Below are positions 7,313-11,752 of a DNA stretch of 11,752 nt, one piece after another. Location: assembly GCA_023435805.1 (NCBI GenBank), contig JAEZMC010000365.1, positions 1 to 11,752 on the forward strand, written 5' to 3'. Both the position numbers and the translations under genes were made by a program. This DNA is from Bacillota bacterium (GTDB lineage Bacteria; Bacillota; Clostridia; Acetivibrionales; DTU013). Positions within the stretch are counted from its first letter, which is position 1. The number at the start of each line of letters is the position of its first letter. The notes below the pieces were generated by a model. It searched no databases. It saw only the letters and a list, made by a program, of their open reading frames with translations, and was not told where the DNA came from.

Positions 7313-7355
7313 AAAAAACTATCACACAGTATTGAATATTGAAAACCTCTGTGAT
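7313..7355 (-). terminator. Weak hairpin plus T-run in the motA leader (possible attenuator)
   Basis: Read on the minus strand, ATCACAGAG (7355 to 7347) can pair with CTGTGTGAT (7329 to 7321) with one G-G mismatch and a 17-nt loop. AG and six T residues follow (7318 to 7313). This has the layout of an intrinsic terminator but a weak, AT-rich stem. It lies between the SigD promoter and motA, so it could attenuate motAB or be inactive. It might also be the DNA footprint of an operator, because the same repeat overlaps the candidate atp promoter. Confidence 0.3.
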
Positions 7356-7360
7356 ATATT
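7332..7360 (+). promoter_or_regulatory. Candidate SigA promoter of the atp operon
   Basis: TTGAAT at 7332-7337, a 17-base spacer and TATATT at 7355-7360 give the best vegetative promoter match between motA and atpI on the plus strand. Transcription would begin near A7367, leaving a leader of about 112 nt before atpI. The -35 box is only partly consensus (TTGA matches), so the assignment is moderate. It lies within the transcribed leader of motA on the opposite strand. Confidence 0.5.
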
Positions 7361-7374
7361 AGTTTTAATTGTTT

Positions 7375-7412
7375 TGCGAAGGTGCTGAAACTAACCGCTG
7401 AAGCCCTTTGCA
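7375..7412. repeat. Imperfect palindrome in the overlap of the motA and atp leaders
   Basis: TGCGAAGG (7375-7382) pairs with CCTTTGCA (7405-7412) with one G-U in the plus RNA. GCT (7384-7386) pairs with AGC (7402-7404) after a one-base bulge at T7383, leaving a 15-nt loop at 7387-7401. In the plus orientation it would sit near the 5' end of the atp RNA. In the minus orientation, where the G-U becomes an A-C mismatch, it would sit right at the 5' end of the motA RNA. The role is unknown; 5'-end stabilisation is the simplest reading. Confidence 0.5.
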
Positions 7413-7420
7413 TATTTTGA

Positions 7421-7447
7421 TTATCGGCATAACACAAGGATTACTTA
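7421..7447 (-). promoter_or_regulatory. SigD/sigma-28-type flagellar promoter of motAB
   Basis: On the minus strand TAAG (7447 to 7444), a 15-base spacer and GCCGATAA (7428 to 7421) match the sigma-28/SigD flagellar promoter (TAAA, N15, GCCGATAA). The eight-base -10 element is perfect and the -35 core is 3 of 4. The start would be near 7413-7414, giving a motA leader of roughly 140 nt. Flagellar stator genes are classic members of this regulon, so sequence and context agree. The -35 box lies only about 30 bp before the atpI start, inside the atp leader. Confidence 0.8.
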
Positions 7448-7478
7448 ATATTTTTATTAGGTATGGAGATAGAAGGAA

Positions 7479-7883
7479 TTGTTAAAAACCAAGCTGGAGC
7501 GGTTCATAGCTAAACGAGTACTAATATGTGTGATTTTGCTGACGATAATCGATTTGGTATTGCTTGAACACAAATGGTTTGTACTAATTGGTTTGATACC
7601 AGGCGCAATATTTAGTCTGGCAAAATTCGGAAGCTATGCATGGGTATTTGGAAAAATCCTCGGTGTGTCCAGCAAAGCTGGATTGGACAAATTGGCACCG
7701 GGCAGCAGTATCGCAGTATTTATGTTGAACCAGTTTATCCTGCTCCCGCTTCTGTTCATAGCCTATTTCCTTCATCAGTGGATTTTTATTGGATTTATAG
7801 CAGGGATTTTATTGGTACCTTTTGTTGTAATGATAAATTGTATGACCGAAGGAATTGGCATCACGAAAAACCATTTTGAGTAA
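7479..7883 (+). CDS. atpI: ATP synthase subunit I (AtpI-like membrane protein)
   Basis: A 134-residue hydrophobic protein at the head of the F1Fo operon, with four predicted membrane segments at about 13-29, 33-57, 76-97 and 101-120. AtpI proteins are linked to c-ring assembly and Mg2+ handling; they are poorly conserved, so the assignment rests mainly on position directly before atpB, size and topology. The TTG start at 7479 is supported by GGAG at 7465-7468, 10 nt upstream; the closer AGAAGGA (7471-7477) is only 1 nt from the TTG, too close to act. An ATG at 7463 is in a different frame that stops after about 16 codons. AtpB follows 13 bp after the stop, with its ribosome site starting right after this stop. 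Confidence 0.75.
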   Translation: MLKTKLERFIAKRVLICVILLTIIDLVLLEHKWFVLIGLIPGAIFSLAKFGSYAWVFGKILGVSSKAGLDKLAPGSSIAVFMLNQFILLPLLFIAYFLHQWIFIGFIAGILLVPFVVMINCMTEGIGITKNHFE

Positions 7884-7884
7884 G

Positions 7885-7890
7885 AAGGTG
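7885..7890 (+). promoter_or_regulatory. Ribosome binding site selecting the GTG start of atpB
   Basis: AAGGTG ends 6 nt before the GTG at 7897. An upstream in-frame TTG at 7855 would include this site inside the gene and overlap atpI. The next ATG (7915) is 24 nt away. Confidence 0.7.
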
Positions 7891-7896
7891 TTAGCT

Positions 7897-8646
7897 GTGC
7901 ATACAAGCAATGTCATGGAACCGAACGATCTGTTTTCGATTAATATTCTGGGAGTGTCCTTCCCTATTTCGGACAGCATTATCATGATGTGGATCATTAT
8001 GGCCATACTGATCATACTGGCCTTTGTATTCACAAGAAATCTCAAAGCCATTCCCAAAGGAAAGCAAAATGTTGTTGAGATCGTGGTTGAAACCATCAAC
8101 AACCTGATAAAGGGAAACATGGGCCACCATTGGAAGGCTTTCGCCCCTTATTTCGGTACGATTATCCTATTTTTACTGTTTGCAAATACGGCAGGTATTT
8201 TCAGTATACTTCCCACCGGCGAAGAACTGTATAAGATTACCGGTATAGAATTTTTCGAACATCTTCCTCACTTCTCCATCATTCCTCCAACAAAAGACCT
8301 GAACGTAACAGTAACCATGGCCTTGATGACGGTTTCGCTCATACTGTTTTCCGGCTTGAAATACAAAGGTTTCAAGGGCTGGTTGAAGAGCTTCCTCAAG
8401 CCGTCGCCGGTCATGCTTCCTTTTCATATACTCGACTACGGCACAAGAACACTGTCACTGTCTCTCCGTCTTTTCGGCAATATATTGGCAGGTTATATCA
8501 TTATAGAAATGTTGTATGAAGGAGCAATTTACATAAAGCCCATCGTTCCGGTTGCCAGCGCATTTTTCGATTTGTTTGACGCCGGGCTTCAAGCTTATAT
8601 ATTTGTTTTCCTATCATCTATATATATTTCTGAGGCAATAGAATAA
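7897..8646 (+). CDS. atpB: F1Fo ATP synthase subunit a
   Basis: The membrane stator subunit that forms the two half-channels for ions against the c-ring. From the GTG at 7897 it has 249 residues and five to six membrane segments. Diagnostic features are the PPTKDLNVT segment at 130-138 before a long helix and SLRLFGNILAG at 189-199, where Arg191 is the essential arginine facing the c-ring carboxylate. The C-terminal AGLQAYIFVFLSSIYISEAIE at 229-249 matches the usual GLQAxIFxxLxxxYI ending. Between the second helix (FANTAGIFSILP) and PPTKDLNVT there is an extra loop of about 15-20 residues (108-128), longer than in the compact bacterial a subunits I know. AtpE follows after 13 bp. Confidence 0.95.
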   Translation: MHTSNVMEPNDLFSINILGVSFPISDSIIMMWIIMAILIILAFVFTRNLKAIPKGKQNVVEIVVETINNLIKGNMGHHWKAFAPYFGTIILFLLFANTAGIFSILPTGEELYKITGIEFFEHLPHFSIIPPTKDLNVTVTMALMTVSLILFSGLKYKGFKGWLKSFLKPSPVMLPFHILDYGTRTLSLSLRLFGNILAGYIIIEMLYEGAIYIKPIVPVASAFFDLFDAGLQAYIFVFLSSIYISEAIE

Positions 8647-8654
8647 GGAGGTGA
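8645..8654 (+). promoter_or_regulatory. Very strong ribosome binding site of atpE
   Basis: AAGGAGGTGA is a near-perfect complement to the 16S rRNA tail, overlapping the atpB stop codon. It selects the ATG at 8660 over the in-frame GTG at 8651, which is part of the ribosome site itself. High translation of atpE fits the need for many c subunits per enzyme. Confidence 0.85.
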
Positions 8655-8659
8655 GTTTA

Positions 8660-8887
8660 ATGTCAGCAAGCGGTTTGATAGCAATTGGTGCTGGTATTGC
8701 AATGTTTACAGGTTTTGGAGCTGGAATAGGTCTTGGTATCGCTTCCTCTAAAGCATCCGAGGGTGTATCAAGAAACCCAGAGGCCTCCGGCAAGATCATG
8801 TCAACCGGTCTTATTTTTGCAACCCTTTCTGAAGTAACCGCAATTTTCGGTTTCGTAATTGCAGTTATGTTGATTGGCAAAATGTAA
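8660..8887 (+). CDS. atpE: F1Fo ATP synthase subunit c
   Basis: The 75-residue hairpin protein that oligomerises into the rotor ring. Helix 1 covers about 4-32 and carries the glycine-rich packing motif GAGIGLGIASS at 20-30. The polar loop RNPEASG at 38-44 contacts the F1 stalk. Helix 2 at about 47-73 carries the ion-binding carboxylate Glu58 in LSEVTAIF. By alignment to Ilyobacter tartaricus, its sodium ligands Gln32, Ser66 and Tyr70 correspond here to Leu25, Val59 and Phe63. Losing these side chains argues for proton coupling, though this is inferred. The exceptional ribosome site and a stable hairpin just downstream are both consistent with extra output of this subunit. ATG at 8660 chosen over GTG at 8651. 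Confidence 0.96.
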   Translation: MSASGLIAIGAGIAMFTGFGAGIGLGIASSKASEGVSRNPEASGKIMSTGLIFATLSEVTAIFGFVIAVMLIGKM

Positions 8888-8891
8888 GCCT

Positions 8892-8922
8892 GCAGGCGGG
8901 GGGGAAAGGGTTTTCCCCCTGC
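8892..8922 (+). other. GC-rich hairpin between atpE and atpF
   Basis: GGGGGAAA (8900-8907) pairs with TTTCCCCC (8912-8919) around a 4-nt loop, and GCA (8892-8894) can close with TGC (8920-8922) across a purine bulge. It starts 5 nt after the atpE stop. There is no T-run afterwards, so it is not a standard terminator; a 3'-end protecting or processing structure for the atpE message is more likely. The following bases to 8983 show no gene and no convincing promoter. Confidence 0.6.
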
Positions 8923-8999
8923 GGATCGCGACATGGTCCCCTTTACTCCAAAATCAACCTGAACTAGCGTTACAGTAAGTTTGAAAGGGTGAATATAGA

Positions 9000-9488
9000 T
9001 TGCTCGAAAGTTTAAATGCTTTAAAATTCGTGTTTGTAGCGTTGAATTTGATTATTCTCTATATTGTTCTTAGGAGAATTCTTTTCAAGCCGGTTACGGA
9101 ATTTATGGAAAACCGCACAAAGTCCATCAAGGACTCCATTGACGAGGCTGAGAGACAAAAAGCGGAAGCCGGTGAAATGAAGCGTTCCTATGAAGAGCAG
9201 ATCATAAATTCCAGAGTGGAAGGCGAGAAGATCATCAACGAGGCGCGCATAAAGGCTGGAAAAGAACATGACAGGCTTGTTGCAGAGGCCAAGCAGGAAG
9301 TTGAAAGCATGCTTGCTCGTGCCAGGGATGAAATTGAGCACGATCGCGAGCAGATGCTTCATGAAGTCCGTGCACAGGTGGCTGGACTTGCGCTTGCCGC
9401 CGCTTCCAAGGTTATCGAAGCAAATATGGATACGGAAAACAACAGGATGCTTGTCGATAAATTCATAGATGAGGCGGGTGTTGCCTGA
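9000..9488 (+). CDS. atpF: F1Fo ATP synthase subunit b
   Basis: The peripheral stalk subunit that links the membrane a subunit to F1 through delta. The 162-residue protein has one N-terminal membrane segment at about 8-24, then RRILFKPVTEFMENRTKSI, which matches the family's start of the stalk. A long, highly charged coiled coil follows to about residue 135, rich in Glu, Lys, Arg and Ala. The TTG start at 9000 is preceded by AAAGGGTGA (8984-8992), 7 nt away; no ATG is nearby in frame. Only one b gene is present, so the stalk is likely a homodimer. The gene lies 112 bp after atpE, the largest gap within the operon, and its stop overlaps the atpH ATG by one base. Confidence 0.95.
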   Translation: MLESLNALKFVFVALNLIILYIVLRRILFKPVTEFMENRTKSIKDSIDEAERQKAEAGEMKRSYEEQIINSRVEGEKIINEARIKAGKEHDRLVAEAKQEVESMLARARDEIEHDREQMLHEVRAQVAGLALAAASKVIEANMDTENNRMLVDKFIDEAGVA

Positions 9489-10024
9489 TGCCGCTGGTTG
9501 AAAAAAGGTATGCGGAGGCTCTTGTAAGCCTGTCTGCAGAGAAAAACAGCCTGGATGATTATCAGAACGAGCTGGCCGCCGTAGCCGGTATTTATGAGGC
9601 GGAAAGCGAGTTGAAGGCTTTTCTGCTGAATCCGCAAAATGTTGTGGATGTGAAGAAAAAAGTACTTGGCAGCATATTGGAAGGCAAAGTGCGGCAGGAT
9701 ATTCTCCATTTACTGTTCATTCTTCTCGACAAGGGACGTATAGGCTCGTTGCCGGGTATATACCGCGAATATGTCAGAATGGCCGATGAGAAGAGAAATA
9801 TGCTCAATATCACCATCATGGCGGCAACGCCGGTTGATCAGGAGCATATTGACCGTATTGGCGAAAAGTTCAGAAAACTTTATCATTCCTCATCCGTCAA
9901 GGTTGCCGTAAAGCTTGACCCTACTCTGGTAGGCGGCGTGAAGGTGGCAGTCGGTGACAAGCTGTACGACGGTACGATAAAGGGCAGGTTATCCAGACTG
10001 CAGTCAATACTGGCCGGACAGTAA
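9488..10024 (+). CDS. atpH: F1Fo ATP synthase subunit delta
   Basis: The 178-residue subunit that caps F1 and holds the b stalk to the alpha subunits. The N-terminal helical domain starts VEKRYAEALVSLS at 4-16, the family's usual opening. The C-terminal signature LDPTLVGGVKVAVGDKLYDG lies at about 142-161, followed by TIKGRLSRLQ. Length is typical for bacterial delta (also called OSCP). ATG at 9488 shares one base with the atpF stop, and the GAGGCGGGTG stretch at 9471-9480 is the likely ribosome site inside atpF, so the two are translationally coupled. It is followed by a 27-bp gap before atpA. No unusual insertions or missing regions are visible. Confidence 0.95.
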   Translation: MPLVEKRYAEALVSLSAEKNSLDDYQNELAAVAGIYEAESELKAFLLNPQNVVDVKKKVLGSILEGKVRQDILHLLFILLDKGRIGSLPGIYREYVRMADEKRNMLNITIMAATPVDQEHIDRIGEKFRKLYHSSSVKVAVKLDPTLVGGVKVAVGDKLYDGTIKGRLSRLQSILAGQ

Positions 10025-10039
10025 AAGGAAATTTGATAC

Positions 10040-10046
10040 GAGGTGA
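10040..10046 (+). promoter_or_regulatory. Ribosome binding site selecting the ATG start of atpA
   Basis: GAGGTGA ends 5 nt before the ATG at 10052. The in-frame GTG at 10043 lies inside this site, so the longer reading frame is unlikely to be used. The ATG at 10047 is out of frame. Confidence 0.7.
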
Positions 10047-10051
10047 ATGCG

Positions 10052-11572
10052 ATGAATTTAAAACCGGAAGAAATCAGTTCCATTATAAAGCAGCAGATTG
10101 AAAGCTATGGAACAAAGGCAACAGCAGAAGACGTGGGATACGTTCTTCAGTCAGGTGACGGTATTGCAAGGATATACGGCCTTCGCGGCTGTATGTACGG
10201 CGAGCTGTTGGAGTTTGAGAACGGCGTCCGCGGTATGGCCTTAAATCTTGAAGAGGACAACGTAGGCTGTGTTTTGCTTGGCGCTGAAACAGAGATCAAG
10301 GAAGGTACCGTGGTAAAGAGCACCGGCAGAGCCGTTGAAGTCCCTGTAGGCAGCGCAATGATTGGCAGAGTAGTCAATCCGCTGGGTAACCCGCTGGACG
10401 GCAAGGGTGAGGTGAAAGCCGAGCGTTTCAGACCCATCGAATTTCTGGCGCCGGGCGTCATTGACAGAAAAGGCGTAACAAAACCGCTGCAGACAGGTAT
10501 TATGGCCATTGACGCCATGACACCCATCGGCAGGGGTCAGAGGGAATTGATCATTGGTGACAGGCAGACCGGCAAAACAGCGATTGCCATTGATACCATC
10601 ATTAACCAGAAGGGCAAGGATGTTATCTGCATCTATGTCGCAATAGGCCAGAAGGCATCTACCGTTGCAGGCATTCACAACACGCTGGAAAGATTCGGAG
10701 CCATGGAGTACTCCATCATCGTTTCCTCCACCGCCAGTGAAATGGCTACCATCCAGTATATCGCACCGTATGCCGGCTGTGCCATGGCCGAGTATTTTAT
10801 GTTTGACGAGCACAAGGATGTATTGATCATATACGACGACCTGTCGAAGCACGCTGTCGCTTACAGGGCCATGTCTCTGCTTCTCCGCAGGCCGCCGGGA
10901 CGCGAAGCCTTTCCGGGCGATGTATTCTACCTGCATTCCAGGCTGCTTGAAAGAGCCGCAAGGCTTTCAGACGAGCTTGGCGGAGGTTCGATTACAGCGC
11001 TACCCATCATTGAAACACAGGCGGGAGACATCTCGGCATATATTCCGACCAACGTCATCTCCATTACCGACGGTCAGATATTCCTCGAATCCGAGCTGTT
11101 CTATTCAGGCCAGCGGCCGGCTATCAACGTTGGCGTATCGGTATCCAGGGTTGGCGGCGCCGCACAGATCAAGGCCATGAAGAAAATTGCCGGACCGCTG
11201 AGGGTCAATCTTGCTCAGTACAGAGAGTTGGCCGTTTTTGCACAGTTTGGTTCCGATCTTGACAAAGCGACCAAGGACAAACTGACTCAGGGCGAGCGTC
11301 TGCTGGAAGCCTTAAAGCAGGATTTATACGCTCCGTTCCCCGTAGAGGATCAGGTAATCCTCCTTTATATAGCTTCCAATAAATATCTGATGGATATTCC
11401 GGTGAAGGAGGTCAAGAAATTCAACCTGAATTCACTGGCGTATGTAAAGGATAAATACCCGCAAGTCCTGGAGTCCATACGGCAAACAGGCGAACTGCAA
11501 CCGGACATGGAAGAGCTGCTTAAAACAGCAATTGACGAATGCAAGGCCCACAGAGCACAGGCGGTGAGTTAA
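10052..11572 (+). CDS. atpA: F1Fo ATP synthase subunit alpha
   Basis: The non-catalytic nucleotide-binding subunit of the alpha3beta3 head. From the ATG at 10052 it has 506 residues, normal for the family. Domains in order: a beta-barrel crown at about 25-95, the nucleotide-binding domain at about 95-380 and a helical C-terminal domain. The Walker A loop GDRQTGKT is at 169-176 and the Walker B strand DVLIIYDD at 256-263. PGREAFPGDVFYLHSRLLERAA at about 282-303 and SVSRVGGAAQIKAMK at 363-377 are alpha-specific; Arg366 in the latter is the arginine finger contributed to the catalytic beta site. No truncation or frameshift. AtpG begins 4 bp after the stop codon ends. Confidence 0.98.
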   Translation: MNLKPEEISSIIKQQIESYGTKATAEDVGYVLQSGDGIARIYGLRGCMYGELLEFENGVRGMALNLEEDNVGCVLLGAETEIKEGTVVKSTGRAVEVPVGSAMIGRVVNPLGNPLDGKGEVKAERFRPIEFLAPGVIDRKGVTKPLQTGIMAIDAMTPIGRGQRELIIGDRQTGKTAIAIDTIINQKGKDVICIYVAIGQKASTVAGIHNTLERFGAMEYSIIVSSTASEMATIQYIAPYAGCAMAEYFMFDEHKDVLIIYDDLSKHAVAYRAMSLLLRRPPGREAFPGDVFYLHSRLLERAARLSDELGGGSITALPIIETQAGDISAYIPTNVISITDGQIFLESELFYSGQRPAINVGVSVSRVGGAAQIKAMKKIAGPLRVNLAQYRELAVFAQFGSDLDKATKDKLTQGERLLEALKQDLYAPFPVEDQVILLYIASNKYLMDIPVKEVKKFNLNSLAYVKDKYPQVLESIRQTGELQPDMEELLKTAIDECKAHRAQAVS

Positions 11573-11575
11573 TAT

Positions 11576-11752
11576 ATGTCAAGCATGCGAGAAATCAAGA
11601 TGCGGATAAAGAGCATCAAAGAGGAACGGCAAATAACGAAGGCTATGAAGCTGATAGCCGCGGCCAAGCTGAAGAAGGCAAGGCAGCAGCTGGAACAGAC
11701 AATGCCTTATTTCACCACGGTGAAGGAGACTATTGTCGACATCCTCATGCAC
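11576..11752 (+). CDS. atpG: F1Fo ATP synthase subunit gamma, N-terminal part
   Basis: Partial gene running off the window end; 59 codons are present. The translation starts MSSMREIKMRIKSIKEERQI and continues TKAMKLIAAAKLKKARQQLE, which matches the N-terminal helix of gamma, the central rotor shaft, including the conserved R(I/K)xSIKxxxQITKAMK(L/M) and AAAKLKKA pattern. GGTGAG at 11563-11568, inside the end of atpA, lies 7 nt before the ATG. The order alpha then gamma is standard, and atpD (beta) and atpC (epsilon) are expected beyond the window. Nothing can be said about the rest of the protein. Confidence 0.93.
   Translation, partial: MSSMREIKMRIKSIKEERQITKAMKLIAAAKLKKARQQLEQTMPYFTTVKETIVDILMH

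Noticed and set aside
7356..7420. c-di-GMP or preQ1 riboswitch in the motA leader
   Set aside because: Short matches such as AAAGGGC and CAGAGG exist, but the conserved cores and helices of these classes are not present.
7276..7437. N-terminal extension of motA by 54 codons
   Set aside because: Lies over the leader and beyond the SigD transcript start, lacks a ribosome site, and is not present in the family.
8970..8999. Promoter-like TTACAG and TATAGA before atpF
   Set aside because: The -10 box would abut the start codon, giving no leader at all, although a good ribosome site (8984-8992) is present and would then be untranscribed.
10241..10936. 231-codon open frame on the minus strand inside atpA
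   Set aside because: It is a shadow of a highly conserved alpha-subunit coding region and resembles no protein.

Overview
This window is a housekeeping locus from a motile, Gram-positive-type anaerobe, most likely a member of the class Clostridia (Bacillota) with moderate GC by eye. The evidence is the gene order (ywlC–ywlE–rpiB–upp–dCMP deaminase–tagO–mnaA, then the atp operon), which resembles the Bacillus/Listeria/Clostridia ywl–upp–atp neighbourhood. Strong AGGAGG-like ribosome sites, frequent TTG starts and a SigD-type flagellar promoter agree with this. Genus and species cannot be read from the sequence. There are no tRNA or rRNA genes, insertion sequences, prophage genes or CRISPR arrays, and no gap between genes exceeds about 205 bases.

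Region 1 (1-5673, + strand) holds seven genes: threonylcarbamoyl-AMP synthase (ywlC), a YwlE-type low-molecular-weight phosphatase, ribose-5-phosphate isomerase B (rpiB), uracil phosphoribosyltransferase (upp), dCMP deaminase (comEB-like), a polyprenyl-phosphate GlcNAc-1-phosphate transferase (tagO/wecA family) and UDP-GlcNAc 2-epimerase (mnaA/wecB). A good SigA-type promoter at 1599-1627, followed by a structured leader, probably starts an rpiB-to-mnaA transcript. The products cover tRNA t6A modification, protein dephosphorylation, ribose-phosphate and pyrimidine supply, and the lipid-linked GlcNAc and UDP-ManNAc precursors of wall polymers.

Region 2 (5677-7275, - strand) is motA-motB, the flagellar stator. 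It lies tail-to-tail with mnaA and head-to-head with the ATP synthase operon.

Region 3 (7276-7478) is a compact divergent control region. On the - strand it has a SigD/sigma-28-type promoter for motAB with a perfect GCCGATAA -10 box. On the + strand it has a candidate SigA promoter for the atp operon. The two promoters face each other, so the 5' ends of the two RNAs would overlap by about 45-50 nt. That overlap is almost entirely one imperfect palindrome. This is the most interesting feature of the window.

Region 4 (7479-11752, + strand) is the F1Fo ATP synthase operon: atpI, atpB (a), atpE (c), atpF (b), atpH (delta), atpA (alpha) and the first 59 codons of atpG (gamma), which runs off the end. 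A GC-rich hairpin separates atpE from atpF. The c subunit lacks the Gln and Ser sodium ligands known from Ilyobacter, which favours proton coupling.

I did not find a previously undescribed multi-gene system. The gene content is ordinary, and the novelty, if any, is regulatory and centred on 7320-7450.
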